Source: Agapanthus africanus
Lineage: Eukaryota > Streptophyta > Magnoliopsida > Asparagales > Amaryllidaceae
Assembly (NCBI GenBank): GCA_030015575.1
Contig: CM057337.1
Span: 374,441,582 to 374,505,581, forward strand
Reading direction: 5' to 3'
DNA length: 64,000 nucleotides
Numbering within the stretch: position 1 is the stretch's first letter; the number at the start of each line of letters is the position of its first letter. The translations under genes and the position numbers were made by a program. Positions 47,683-61,067 of the stretch are shown here, piece by piece. The notes beneath the pieces are model-generated. The model saw only the letters and a program-made list of their open reading frames with translations. It did no database searches and was not told the DNA's origin.

Positions 47683-49467
47683 TGTTGGGACACGGCGGCG
47701 TCCCGGCTGTCAAACCGACGCCAAATGCGGAACAAAAACTTTTTACAAAACCGGCGCTACCGCAACCCAAATACCCGGATCGTTCCATTAATCGCAAACT
47801 AGCTAAATGTAAAAGGAGTTAGGAAAGATTATACCGATCGATCCGTATCCTTTGGTCTTTAATTTCCGCACCAAGCTCCCCGCTGCTGCGTCGACGAAGT
47901 CCGCTCCTCGATCTCGTTTGTCGATGTGGCACCACGTCATTGAATCTTTATACGGGCTCCCATCTCGAACTGAGGCAACTCGGACATGAAGTTTGCTAGC
48001 CGACATGTCCAAGAATGAAGGAGAGAAAGTGTAGAATATCTTTTCTCAAGACTGAAGTTGCCAATTAAGATTGATGAAGTGAGTGATGGAGTTGCAATGA
48101 AAAAAAATCAAAATTTTCCTCCACAAAATGAGCTCGGCCATAAGGAATGGAATGCTCTCTGCCCAAGCCTGAAGACATCTCTGTGGAATGGTCAATTCAT
48201 TGTTGTGGTGGGAATGCTAAATTAAATTACCAAAGAAAAAAAAGTCATAGCACAAATAGTGTGCAGCCACTCAAAACAAAACCAAATGGAATAAATTAAT
48301 CATAGCACCAAATAAACCCCATCACAAAAAAAACCTCCAGCACACCATTCAAAAACAACTGCCCCCTTCACCAACCTAAGCCCATGCTCAATAAATGATG
48401 CCCATGCCCCATGCCACCCAATTTCCCACATGTTGCCAGCATACCAAAGTGCTCGGCCACACCTAGGTGCTCACTGTGGAGAAAGGCCAAGAGAAAAAGA
48501 AAAGGAGATGGCAAAAATGGTCAAGGTCAAATCTCACAATGATTAAACAAGGTGTTTGAGGGGGAAAAAGAAATTGGCAACTCCGAGAGTGATCCCGTAA
48601 CGAATTACGAGATTAGCCCTCAACTGTAAATACATACCCGCATTTGTATTCCGGCCGAATACAAATACAACGGGACAAAAATATCCATACAAAGCAATAC
48701 TAGGATCCGGTTTAAACCAAAACCCGCTAGTATTATCCGTCCGATCCTGATCCGTGCACAAGTGCACGAATATGATCGAACCCCGCCATATATCCATACG
48801 GCCTCTACAACATTTCGTCCGAACTTGGGAAACTTTCTGTGGGGGACTCTAATGACTCATCAATACACTAGCACTGGGTATAACCACTAGCATGTCAGAG
48901 GTACTAGCTGTACGTAACGGTTGCCTATGTATTGATCGGAAGGGAAGCTGACGAGTGAACTCATCCAGAAACCCTACTGAGCTTGACAGTGACAATATCC
49001 GTACAGTCTGGTCCGTTCGTCTATGGGTATCGCATATCGGGCCTAGGGGGCTGGTAAACGTCAGACCCCCAATAGCTGTATAAGTCGTGTCAGAGAGTAG
49101 CACAGAATACCCTGAGATACTACTGGAATACCTACCAGTAAATCGCGATTACCCTGGCCAGGGATTCGTGTAATGACTCTCCTAAACACAGCGCGATCTC
49201 ACCCCCAATACCGTGAGAGACGAATTCCTGACGATCCGCTCACTGCCTCCATGTGGCTCGGGACTGTACCCAACTAAAATCTGTTTGCACGACTCCTTTG
49301 AGCCGTGGTAGGGTAGTAATCAAAGCATAGTGGGAACTCACACGAGACAAATGACGATCTCAGGTCGACAGACTAAACTATACACATGTCACCTGGGAAC
49401 TGCTATCTGACGATATGTATAATACCAACTAGCATGTTCCCGGCGAGTCCTGTCCGGTGTACTCATT
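47683..49467 (-). repeat. Family C LTR, 3' LTR of Y, truncated
   Basis: Nearly identical to 58546-60332 until GGTGTACTCAT at 49467, where it switches abruptly to unrelated sequence. The missing part is the 5' end of the LTR (about 400 bp). Confidence 0.9.
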
Positions 49468-50146
49468 GTAAGTGGTTGCTTCATGATGGTTCTAGATTGA
49501 CTTTGACTCCATTGGTTCATCATTGCTTGGTTGTTGGAGATGGGATTGAAAAGGATATTGGTGTGACCTTTTTCATGATGATCACTCATTTCTTTTTTGC
49601 ATTATTCTCTCCTTGTGCACACCCCTTGTTTTTCCCTCCTCTTAGATCATGGCCGGCCACAAGGGAAGGGGGTTGTCCAAATTATGGGAGTGGAAATTGA
49701 TCTCATTTGATACACACAAAAATTCCATAGCTCCATAAAAAAGTTCATCTCCTTCTCCACTCCAAAAATGGCAACTTCTTTACCCCTTGAGACAAAGAGT
49801 TCTACACTTTTCTACAGCAATCTTGGACACGTCGGCTTGCTAACTTCGTGTCCGAGTTGCCTCGGTCCAGAGGTGGGAGCCTGTAAAAAGACTTCTCGAC
49901 GTGGTGCCCTTTCGACGAGGAGATCGAGACCGGAGATACCGCGGAGAGATCAGGATGGTGGCCGAAGACCGAAGGACACGGATCGCTCGGTATAGCTCTC
50001 TACCCTTTCTCTAGTTAGCTAGTAGTAGGTTAATTGTCCGATCCGGGTTTATAGTCCGCGGTAGCGCTGATTTCTGTTTAAAGAAAAGTTTTTGTTTCCG
50101 CATTTTGGCTTCGTTCAGACGGCTGGGGCGCTGCCGTGCACTTACA
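49468..50146 (+). repeat. 3' part of an Angela LTR in plus orientation (Y2)
   Basis: Ends CGCTGCCGTGCACTTACA at 50146 next to a plus-strand primer-binding site. The part from about 49760 is a diverged reverse-complement relative of the 3' third of LTR C (GATCGCTCGGTATAGCTC, CCGAGTTGCCTCGGTCC), so it belongs to a sister subfamily. Its 5' portion is missing. Confidence 0.8.
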
Positions 50147-50159
50147 TGGTATCAGAGCC
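50147..50159 (+). other. Primer-binding site of Y2
   Basis: TGGTATCAGAGCC directly after the LTR end at 50146. Confidence 0.88.
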
Positions 50160-50915
50160 ACGCCATTAACCTTTTCTAGCTTCCTCTAACGTGTTTAGAA
50201 TATCGATCGAACGAATTTTCAAAAACCGCGATTTCAATTTGATAGTTTCTGTCGATTTTCTTTTGTTGTCAAAAAATTATTTGGTATGTTTCAGAAAATC
50301 AGGCAGGGTTTTATATGAACACTGAAGAAAAATGGTCGCATAAAGTTACTGTACGGCCGCGGAACCGCGGCCGTAACCCCCTTTTGGCCGCGGTTCCGCC
50401 GCAGAAAAGTAATGTCTCTGCACCATTTTTCCTACAGTGATTCCTGAGTTGAAATTGTGGTTTCTGGTAATTTTTGTTGGGGCCCAGATTTTATTTGAGT
50501 ACTGGGTATTGTACTTGGGGTCCACTTCGGGAAATTTAGTCGATCGAAAATTTTAAACATGTTAGTTCACAGTATTTACATTATATCTGCGACCGTGAAT
50601 GCCATTTGCTCGGTAAATCCTGTATAATTGCTATAGTTCTTTTACATGGATTTGCGAACGTGACATTCACGTTGATGTTCTGTGTGGTGCTGTGATGATG
50701 CGGATTTGTCGTGGTGGATAGCCTGGTTGCAATGGTAGTACAGTTTAGTTATATATGTACATTTGATATTGCGGGGCGAGCGTTCGACATGTGGACTGCC
50801 GTCACTGCCTGTTTGTATATTATTTTTTTGGGGCACGACCGTGCTGAGGTCGATGTACCCGTTGTATGTATATTTTACTTTCCGTATTAGGATTACCCCG
50901 CGGTGGGGTGCACGG
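50160..50915 (+). other. Leader of Y2, first part
   Basis: Non-coding leader with a GC-rich hairpin (50353-50402), a small AACGTGACATTCACGTT hairpin near 50656 and the GCGGGGCGAGCG block near 50773. It continues after the solo LTR at 53083. It pairs with the inverted leader at 57780-58532. Confidence 0.75.
50353..50402. repeat. Leader hairpin of Y2
   Basis: 50353-50374 is a perfect inverted repeat (ACGGCCGCGG, AA, CCGCGGCCGT). Its right half can alternatively pair with GGCCGCGGTTCCG at 50386-50398. Confidence 0.85.
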
Positions 50916-53077
50916 TGTAGGGTAGCTAGGCACACGCACAAGGGTCTACGAGGCATCAACCATGCCCGATTTAAAGATTAGCCGTGCCGAACAACCCAAA
51001 GCCGGATTTTTAAACTAGAGATTAGGCGAAAACAAGCAAGTTAAACATTTTAACACTAAGTGAGAGAGATTACAAGCTTTGTAGATCCGGTCCTTCACTT
51101 CTTAAGCTCCGTGTTGAGGTCCCTTCGCTGCGATCATCGTGTTCCGGATTCTCGAGAGGTTTCACGAAGAGAAAGACGCAGTCTTACTTTCGATCTTCGA
51201 TAACAAAGATGATCTACCTTGAAGTTTCATTAACACAAGCTAACACTCACTAAATGAAGTGAACACTCTCATCTAAAGGGCAATGATAGACGAGGATGAT
51301 GAAGTAGGATTTTTGCTCTCATTTATAATCTTTTTCTCACACTTAATCATCACTTAGAAAAAGCTAGAAAGCTTTTTCTATGAAGAGAAAAAGGAAGAAG
51401 AAGAAGAAGCCTTAATTCTTTTGTGATGAATAATGAAAGTTATGATAAGGTTAGAAATGCAACCAAGGTTCAAGTAACCATTGTAGAGATTTTACTAGGG
51501 TTAAGGGTTTGGGTTGAGTTAAAGAAATATCTTGCAAAATATGTTTTCCAAAACAAAAAATGAAAGGTTCTAGAAACTTCTAGAAATGATTAACCCAAAT
51601 CAAACCCTAACCATGTTTAATTTCCACTAAACATGTTGCATTAATAATCATATCATGTTACAATATTATATATCACATATATAATATTTATTGTAATAAA
51701 ATAAAATAATACAATTAACATATATCGCATATATATCAATATATTACCCGAGTGAGAAAAGAATCTTTTAGTTAGCTAATATTAGTTAATGTAATTTAAT
51801 ATATCATATATATTATTATACATTAAATTATCGAATCAGCACTTGATCCGACAATCCGGCTATATCGCATATAACCGACTAATATATCATTTACCGATTC
51901 ATCGAATCAACACTTGATCCGATGATCCGGGTGATATCAAATATCGCGAGAATAGAATACGGTATCTCATATCGCATTATCCTCGGTCCTGCACATATCA
52001 CATGTGTGCCCCTATTCCGTTTTGTCTGAGTCAAGAAACCTCTGTGTAGGACTCTAAAGAATCGTCAATACGCCGTCAGTAGGTGATGATCATATCAAAC
52101 ACCCCCAAGCTGCAAGCGGTTAGCTAAACGTAACAGCCACCCAGGTATTGAGCGCTCAGAAGATCAACAAGCAAGCCTGTACATTCTCCTGTGAATCCAA
52201 TCAGTTACACTCCTGTACAGTCCGGTCTCGTCGTCTGATATGTCACATATCTCGCCTAGGGGTGGTAAACGTCAGACCCCAGTAGCTTGATAAGTCGTGT
52301 CGATATGAGGTCTATAGCAGTTCGAGAAACCACTGATAACATTTACCAGTAAATCTCAGCAACCCTGGCCAGGGATTTTCAGTTATAGTCAATCGAACAC
52401 AACACAACATCAACTCCCTATACCGGAAGAGACGAATTCCCTCCTATCGCTCATTGCCTCCATGTGATTCGGGACTGTACCCAAAAGCCACCTTTTTGCA
52501 CGCCCTCTTGGACGTGGTATGATGGAAATCAAAGCACAGTGGGAATCACACAAGACTCTATGACGATCTCGGTTCAACAGACTACTCTGTACCAGTGTCA
52601 CTGGAGAACTGCCATCTAACGTGAGGTATAATACCATCTGGGAGTTCTCGGCGAGTCCGTCCAGTGTACCCAGTCTCCACTGAGCACCCGTACACCATCC
52701 TTGATGTCAAACACCGATGGATATTGGATCATCCATCGCCCATCATATGGGTCAAGATGCGTATACGCTAGTCTATTCTGGTGCATCGATGCCCTGTCTC
52801 GATACACCCTCGACTAGGAACAGTTATAGGATGTACTCGTCGACTACCGTGGCCCCACTAGTATGATCTCATCATAGTCCCAGTAGTCGAGTACATATCT
52901 TAAGGGCTTTATCAACATGTAACATAGAGACAATCAGAGTACATGTTAAGATAAAGTACAATCAGATAGCGTACTATCATGTCGAGCAAGAAAGTCCTCC
53001 CTATATATGTCCAAGCATCCACTACAATATACATCGTATTTACAGTAATGGCCTCTAGGGCATACATATAACTAACA
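50916..53077 (-). mobile_element. Solo family A Angela LTR
   Basis: 2162 bp with both LTR ends (TGTAGGGTAGCTAGG...ATATAACTAACA) and perfect TSD CACGG at 50911-50915 and 53078-53082. No internal sequence, so it is the product of recombination between the two LTRs of a former complete element. More diverged than the A2 LTRs. Confidence 0.95.
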
Positions 53078-53082
53078 CACGG

Positions 53083-56000
53083 ATAGCCGGGTTCTAGAGG
53101 GCAACGAGCCCGCATCTCATGGCTTTGAGACAGAGGAGGCTTTACTCTAGAATTGGCTGACTGTTCGCCGCACTCGTAGGGGGTATAGGTTGACCCAAGG
53201 AGGGGTGCCTAAGTTACCGGATTCCGTGAAGTGCTGGGTGGTCCATTCACGTTGCTGAAGGGGGCTGCCTCGCTTCAGGTTTTGGCGGGTAACTTGCCGC
53301 GCCCGTAGGGGTCTAGGATTTCATTGCACAGGCTATCCACACGACCAGGGGAACGTCGGGTTTCAGTAGCGGCTCTATGAAACCCGGGGATCCTAGATAT
53401 CTGTATTGTTCTGTGATGCTTATTACATTTCTGTGATGTTGCATTTTATCACGCCTTGAGCGAATATTATATATTGATATATATACTAGTAGATGTTGTA
53501 TATGTTTTGCATCCGCGCTAGTCCAGTCCCCGCTCTGTCGTTAGTTAAGTAACCTAACGGGTGATGACGGGACCCAGTGGCGAATGCGGATGGCATATAC
53601 GTACATCGTATTTTCGTTCTTTTGTGGTGTGATCAATTGATGGGACTGCATTGATTCGGATCAATGCAAGCTAAACAAACCTATTCTGATGTTGGAACAT
53701 TTTTCAAAAGGCTGTTATTGCAAGGACGTTCTCTTTTATTTTGCACAGTGGTATTCGGTTATAAATATCCAGCACCTCAGTCGACGAGGCAAGCGCCGAG
53801 ATCCTTTCACCGGGAGTGACCCCTTGGACAGAAGTTTGCGTCAGGGCAATAATTTTACTATAGTCGATTACTTTTGCTTTGCATCGTGGTATTCAGTTGG
53901 AATATCCTGTATCTCATTCTACGGGGAAAGAGCCGAGATCCCTTCACCGGGAGTGACCTCTTTAGCAAAGGTTTTCGCTACTATATTTTCATAAAAGCTA
54001 TCCAGTTCCTTCAACGATATCAAGTTCATTACGTTAAAGGTTTTTCGCCAAAAACCATTCGTTGCCCTCCGTAATTTCAGACGGGTAGCACGTAGTATTC
54101 ATGCTATGTTTGTTGACCTTCGTCAAGGCATAGTGAATGGTAGCTGCTTGTTACCTTTCTGCTGCATAGATAGATGCGTTGGTTTGGGACAGTCGTATAG
54201 CCTTGTTGACCTTCGTCAACGGCTTGTACGGGTGGGTTCAAATTAACCTGGACAATGACGGGTAGAACTTGACATGTGACTTAAGAAGGTCATAAGAGCA
54301 TGGGGTAAAAATCACATCGGGAGTTTCTAAAGAAACTGAAATTTGCCAGATATGTGCACACCTTCTGGAGTGATAACGTGAGTGGATTCCATAACGTTAT
54401 CATGCGATGATAGTTGGATCCCGATTCCCACTGATAAGTTGGTTTACTCCTCGGGTGATCCCGACTAATTCTTCTTTCAGGTTTGGAGGAGAATTTGACG
54501 TTACAGTGGGAGGATTCCTGATTAGATAAAGTGATAACCATTCTGATCTAGATTAGAGTGCACGCTGAGTGTTTCTTTTCTCTCTCACTTTGGCAGCGAC
54601 CATGGCCCGACCCTAGACTATGACTTAGTGACCAAGTTGACCGAACCTTCTTAAACACTGGCTTTTGGATTGTCAGAGTTGCATACCTCATTGCCACTCC
54701 TACTTTTACCCTTTTCTCCAGAACACCCCGTATTACTACGAATGTCCACTTCCATTGGATAAAACCATCGTATGGTTATATACGAACTCGAAGGAACTTG
54801 TTCCAGATTCGAGGATGGTTTCCGGTTCTGGAGAAAACGAATAGGACTATTCAGTTGTTTTTTCCTTTTACCTTCTCTCAAGTTGCGAGTGCTTCTTGGA
54901 TTAGGGGATAGTACACCTGTTACGCTTATTGGATAGTCTTCTTCTAAACCTTAGGCTGGTGCCGAACGGTAGCAAATGAAGAAAACCAATTAGCCTAACG
55001 GTGGTGTACAGAAGGTATTAAGTTAAGACAAATAAAGGGATTAGAAGGAGAGCAAAGTAAATTGCGACTGCCATTCACGACTAAACCAAGTATTTCATTA
55101 CCACTCCCACTTCACCTTTGTATTTCTCCAGGACACTCCGTATCACTACGAAGATCCACAGTTATTTGGATACTCCATCGTATGGTTATATACGAACTCG
55201 AAAGGAACTTGTTCCAGTTCGGGGATGGATTCTGGTTCAGGAGAAATAGGAATAAGATTTATTCAGTTGTCTTTTATCTTTACCTTCTCTCGCGTTGCGA
55301 GTGCTCCTAGGATTAGGACAGTATACCTATTACGCTTATTGGATAGTCTTCTTCCAAACCATAGGCTGGTGCCGAACGGTAGGGAAGGAAGAAAACCATT
55401 TAGCCTAACGAAGGTGTACAGAAGGTAACGACTAAAGACATATAAAGGGATTTGGAGAGATGGCAAAGAAATATACGGTTACAGATGTGAATCTGATAAT
55501 GGAAGAGGTATTACTAGGAGTACCCAGATACCCCTATAAAACATTTCAATGTTTCATTTTCACTGTGTACTGTTAAAAGAAAACTGATTTCCCAATTAGC
55601 CCTTGCTCCAGGGTATGTATTTACCAGGTTTGTTTCTCACATCTGTATGGTTTTACAGATGATGAGTGGGAGTAAGTTATTGGGAATTAGGTGACCATCC
55701 TCATTATATCGAAACTCGTTGTAATTGGTGATATTTGAGGAAATCGCCTGGGTTGTTTGCCGGACGGCAAATATTTGGTTTTGAATAGCACCAATTTCAA
55801 ATTGATATATCTGTACGTTTATTTTTATAAAGTGAGATATATCCTTTTGAAATTATGTCTATGACATTTACCTGTATCAGTGGATGGTTAGGTAAGGAGC
55901 ATTAAACAGTGGTGTAATTCTTCTTAACCATATATACAGTTTTCAACCTACGACACACAGCGAATGAGTTATTAGACTCATGGGACTTATACAGAGTATT

Positions 56001-56874
56001 GTATGTTGTCCAGTGTCCATGAGGACGAAGGGGTTTGTACTCGTACTATATTCTGTTTACTTGTGACTTCTATAGTTCTTAGAAATGTGTTTCGTAGAAA
56101 TGCAAGGTCTAAGTTTTGAGAAGTTATAGGTATATGAATAAAGTAGAGAACCAGATGTTGCAGGTATCGGGATTCTTCAAGGTGATCGAAGATGTAGATA
56201 CTTATGGTATTCGGTAGATAGTAATGGTTAAGAGAACTTGCTTCTCTTTCAGGTTACTCATATCTGGATGTATTCTTAAGTTGAGTAATGCTGATCGGCC
56301 TCTCTCTATTTAGTTAGCATGCACTGGAGACAGCTGCATGATTTGAATCTGGTTCAATTAAATCAGTGCCTCTGTTTCTGTATTGGATACTGAACAGTTT
56401 ATATCTTGACATTGTTAAGGTACGGGGAGTTGTCCGGCTTATACTTAAAACCATACTCTGGATAACTCAAGGCACGTTTCTGTAATGGCTGTTTGTGGGT
56501 TGACCCGGGCTATGACGTGGGTTGATTTTCTACTATCTGGAAGATCAATAGTGATATTGTTCTAGACTCGCCACAGTTTTAAAAGAAATGGATTTTTCAG
56601 AAAACAGTAGTGAGAGTATGGTAGAACTGGAAGTGATTTCAGAACCACAAACGATTACTGAAAATTTGATAAGAACCTAAAGATTCAATCTGGTTTGACA
56701 TTCCATTGGCCACTCCGCAGATAAGGTGGGTAACCTCAGGCACTCGAGAGGTACTTCGGTATGCTCAAAGACGGTGACACGGAGGTTCTTGTTTACCCAG
56801 ACTTGCCATTGCTGTTGTTCCAGACTGTGAGACCCGGCAGGAGGATGAGTATAGCGTCGTTCTAAACTATAGTG
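53083..56874 (+). pseudogene. Y2 leader remainder and decayed pol
   Basis: Plus-strand Angela interior continuing from 50915. It carries the TTAGTTAAGTAACCTAACGG block (53541), two GGGAGTGACC segments (53810 and 53945), a tandem duplication of about 410 bp (54690-55440), and a diverged copy of the RT-linker region seen in Angela-B (near 56600-56860). No open pol frame. It stops abruptly at about 56874 where orientation flips. Confidence 0.75.
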
Positions 56875-58532
56875 GTGAAAACCTTTGCTAAAGAGGTCAC
56901 TCCCGGTGAAGGGATCTCGGCTCTTTCCCTGTCGAATGAGGTGCAGGATATTCCAAACTGAATACCACGATGCAAAGCAAAAAGTAATCGAGTATAGTGA
57001 AGTTATTATCCTGACGCAAACCTCTGTCCAAAGGGTCACTTCCGATGAAGGGATCTCGGCCCTTGCCTCGTCGAATGAGGTGTTGGATATTCATAACCGA
57101 ATACCACTGTGCAAAACAAAAGAGAACGTCCTTACAATAATAGCTTTTTGAAAATTTGGTTCCAACAACATCATATATAGGTTTGTTTTCCTTGTATTGG
57201 TAAAAATCAATGCAGTCCCATCAATTGATCATACCAGAAAAGAACGAAAATATAATTTACGTATATGCCATCCGCATTCGCTACTGGGTCCCGTCGTCAC
57301 CCGTTAGGTTACTTAACTAACGACAGAGCGGGGACTGGACTAGCGCGGGTGCAAAACATATACAACATCTACTAGTATATATATCAATATATATATATAA
57401 TAATCGCTCCAGGCATGATAAATGCAACATCACAGAAAAGTAATAAGCATCACAGAACAATACAGATAATCTAGGAGCCCCGCGTTTCACAGAACCGCAA
57501 ATGAAACCCGACGTTCCCCTGGTCGTGTAGATAGCCTGTGCAATGAAAACTTAGACCCCTACGAGCGCGGTAAGTTACCCGCCAAAACCTGGAGCGAGGC
57601 AGCCCCCTTCAGCAAAGTGAATGGACTATCCAGCACTTCACGGAATCCGGTACTTGAGCACTCCTCCTTGGGTCAACCTGTACCCCCTACGAGTGCGGCG
57701 AATAGCCCGCCAATTCTAGAGTGTAGCCCCCTCCGTCTCAACGTCATGATATGCTGGTCCGTTGCTCTCTAGAACCCGGCTATCCGTGCACCCCACCGCG
57801 GGGTAATCCAAGTACAGAAAATAAAATATATACAACGGGTACACCGACCTCATCCCGGTCGTGCCCCAAAACAATAATATACAAACAGGCAGCGACGGCA
57901 GTCCACATGTCGGACGCCCGCCCCGCAATAACAAATGTACAAATAAATCCAAACTGCACCATCATTGCACAGGAGCAATCCACCATGACAAATCCGCAAC
58001 ATCACAGCACAACACAGAACATTAACGTGAATGTCACGTTCGCAAATCCTTCTAAAAGGACTATAGCGATTAGACAAGATTTACCGATCAAATAACATTC
58101 ACGGTCGCAGATATAATGTAAGCACTGTAAACTAACACATTTAAAATCTCGATCGACAACTTTCCGAAGTGGGCCCCAAGTACAAATCCAGCACTCAAAA
58201 TAATATGGGCCAAAACTAAAAATTCCAGAAACCACAATAACATGCAAAAGACCGCCACAAGAAAAATGGTGCACTGAAGCTACTGTTCTGCCGCGCAACC
58301 GCGGCAAACACGTGGGTTTGACCGCGGTTCCGCGGTGACACAGAGGCATCGTGCTATCAAATTTCTTGTGGTGTCTTTAAAAAAGCCTGCCTGATTTTCT
58401 GAAATACCCAAAAAAATTTTTAGACCACAAAAAAATTCGACAGAAACTTTGAACATGAAATGCGGTTTTGGAAATTTTGTCCGATCGAGCTTTTAAACAT
58501 GTTAGAACAAGCTAGTATACGGTTAATGGGGT
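56875..58532 (-). other. Leader of Y1 in minus orientation
   Basis: Inverted relative to 50160-53970; the two leaders look roughly 85-90% alike by eye. It contains the GGGAGTGACC segments (56900, 57030), the TAACCTAACGGGTGACGACGG-type block (57300), the GCGGGGCGGGCG block (57925) and the hairpin 58291-58334. No coding sequence. Confidence 0.8.
58291..58334. repeat. Leader hairpin of Y1
   Basis: Left arm 58291-58309 (CCGCGCAACCGCGGCAAAC) and right arm 58315-58334 (GTTTGACCGCGGTTCCGCGG) pair with two irregularities around a 5-base loop. Same leader position as the hairpins at 463, 12078 and 50353, but different arm sequence. Confidence 0.8.
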
Positions 58533-58545
58533 GGCTCTGATACCA
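58533..58545 (-). other. Primer-binding site of Y1
   Basis: Minus-strand TGGTATCAGAGCC abutting the LTR at 58546. Confidence 0.88.
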
Positions 58546-60734
58546 TGTTGGGACATGGCGGCGTCCCGGCCATTAAACCGACGCCAAATGCGGAACAAAA
58601 ACTTTTTACAAAACCGGCGCGACCGCAACCCAAATAGCCGGATCGTTCCATTAACCGCAAACTAGCTAAATGTAAAAGGAGTTAAGGAAAGATTATACCG
58701 ATCGATCCGTGTCCTTCGGTCTTTAATTTCCGCACCAAGCTCCCCGCTGCTGCGTCGACGAAGTCCGCTCCCCGATCTCGCTCGTCGATGTGGCACCACG
58801 TCATTGAATCTTTATACGGGCTCCCGTCTCGAACCGAGGCAACTCGGATATGAAGTTTGCCAGCCGACATGTCCAAGAATGAAGTAGAGAAAGTGTAGAA
58901 TATCTTGTCTCAAGACTGAAGTTGCCAATTAGGATTGATGAAGTGAGTGATGGAATTGCAATGAAAAAAAATCAAAATTTTCCTCCACAAAATGAGCTCG
59001 GCCATAAGGAATGGAATGCTCTCTGCCCAGGCCAGAAGACATCTCTGTGGAATGGTCAATTCGTTGTTGTGGTGGGAATGCTAAATTAAATTACCAAAGA
59101 AAAAAAAAGTAATAGCACAAATAGTGTGCAGCCACTCAAAACAAAACCATATGGAATAAATTAATCATAGCACCAAATAAACCCCATCACAAAAAAAACC
59201 TCCAGCACACCATTCAAAAACAACTGCCCCCTTCACCAAGCTAAGCCCATGCTCAATAAATGATGCCCATGCCCCATGCCACCCAATTTCCCACATGTTG
59301 CCAGCATACCAAAGTGCGCGGCCACACCTAGGTGCTCACTGTGGAGAAAGGCCAAGAGAAAAAGAAAAGGAGTTGGCAAAAATGGTCAAGGTCAAATCTC
59401 ACAATGATTAAACAAGGTGTTGAGGGGGAAAAAGAAATTGGCAACTCCGAGAGTGATCCCGTAACGAATTACGAGATTAGCCCTCAACTGTAAATACATA
59501 CTCGCATTTGTATTCCGGCCGAATACAAATGCAACGAGACAAAAATATTCATACAAAGCAATACTAGGATCCGGCTTAAACCAAAACCCGCTAGTATTAT
59601 CCGTCCGATCCTGATCCATGCACAAGTGCACGAATATGATCGAACCCCGCCATATATCCATACGACCTCTACAACGTTTCGCCCGAACTTGGGAAACTTT
59701 CTGTGGGGGACTCTAACGACTCATCAATACACTAGCACTGGATATAACCACTAGCACGTCAGAGATACTAGCTGTACGTAACGGTTGCTTATATATTGAT
59801 CGGAAGGGAAGCTGACGAGTGAACTCATCCAGAAACCCTACTGAGCTTGACAGTGACAATATCCGTACAGTCTGGTCCGTTCGTCTATGAGTATCGCATA
59901 TCGTGCCTAGGGGGCTGATAAACGTCAGACCCCCAATAGCTGTATAAGTCGTGTCAGAGAGTAGCCCAGAACACCCTGAGATACTACTGGAATATCTACC
60001 AGTAAATCTCGATTACCCTGGCCAGGGATTTCGTGTAATGGCTCTCCTAAACACAGCGCGATCTCACGCCCAATATCGGGAGAGACGAATTCCTGACGAT
60101 CCGCTCACTGCCTCCATGTGGCTCGGGACTGTACCCAACTAAAACCTGTTTGCACGACTCCTTTGAGCCGTGGTAGGGTAGTAATCAAAGGACAGTGGGA
60201 ACTCACACGAGACAAATGACGATCTCAGGTCGACAGACTAACCTGTACACATGTCACCTGGGAACTGCTATCTGACGATATGTATAATACCAACTAGCAT
60301 GTTCCCGGCGAGTCCTGTCCGGTGTACTCATAACGCAATGAGCACCTGTATACATTTTAGGTGAACCAACTGACACCAATGGATTGTGAGACCGGCCACC
60401 GCCCCTCGTCGGGGTCTCGACTGTATACACTAGTCTATCCTGGAGTATCGATGCCGTCTCGAAACTCCCACGACTAGGGACACTTTAAGGATGTGCTTAT
60501 AGACCCCAGCTCCCACGTATATGATCGCATCATACTGTCGGCAGTCAAGCAAGAATCCTATGGGCTCTATCAACATGCAATAGTGAACTAAAGCATGTAC
60601 ACGATGATAAAGACAAACCAGATAGTATACTATCATCTCGAGCAAGACTGTCCTATCGGTATAGGTCCTCCCTCAATCATTGCAATCACGTACCTGCGAT
60701 CCAATAATTGACTTTGAGGGCACTATATCCAACA
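58546..60734 (-). repeat. Family C LTR, complete 5' LTR of Y1
   Basis: 2189 bp, element-strand start TGTTGGATATAGTGCC and end CATGTCCCAACA. Only scattered differences from the truncated partner at 47683-49467. Confidence 0.93.
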
Positions 60735-61067
60735 CTTTTCGAGGCCGGTTTGTCTGTTACCGGAGCTTGAGGAGCTGGGATGACGTTAGCTGACACGAAC
60801 AGAATAGAGCCAAATGGTAGCGGCGGCTCCTCTCATTGTCTTCTGAGACTGGCCGGGAGGACCGTCCTGGCGTCAATCTTCATCATGTAGGAGATGAGTG
60901 CTGTGTCGAGAGCTGAGCTGATCCTTAAAGACTTTTTGTTGCGTCCGGAGATTGCAATTTGAAATTTGTTAACCTGTAAATAGAAGCATGATTTCAGTAC
61001 AGGCAATCAATGTATATGTTGATTGAGCTTGCATGGCTATTTAACTTGAAATATGGAAGGAAAGATA
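60735..61067 (-). other. Element X, 5' internal part right of insertion Y
   Basis: Contains the continuation of the interrupted basic ORF (60735-60832, minus strand), ending at an in-frame TGA at 60833-60835, then non-coding leader to the primer-binding site. Confidence 0.5.

Larger units (their letters stand above)
47683..60734 (-). mobile_element. Chimeric head-to-head Angela insertion Y
   Basis: 13-kb insertion with perfect TSD CTTTT (47678-47682 and 60735-60739). The outer ends are two minus-oriented LTRs of family C (47683-49467, lacking its 5' 400 bp or so, and 58546-60734). Between them the orientation flips: 49468-56874 is plus-oriented Angela sequence (end of a related LTR, primer-binding site, leader, decayed pol), and 56875-58532 is the minus-oriented leader of the family C element. 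Leader sequence therefore occurs twice as an inverted repeat around a spacer. A solo LTR (50916-53077) sits in the plus arm. Confidence 0.85.

Noticed and set aside
49386..49995. Open frames of 104 and 75 codons around the LTR junction
   Set aside because: They cross the junction between two LTR pieces and have no recognisable motif.
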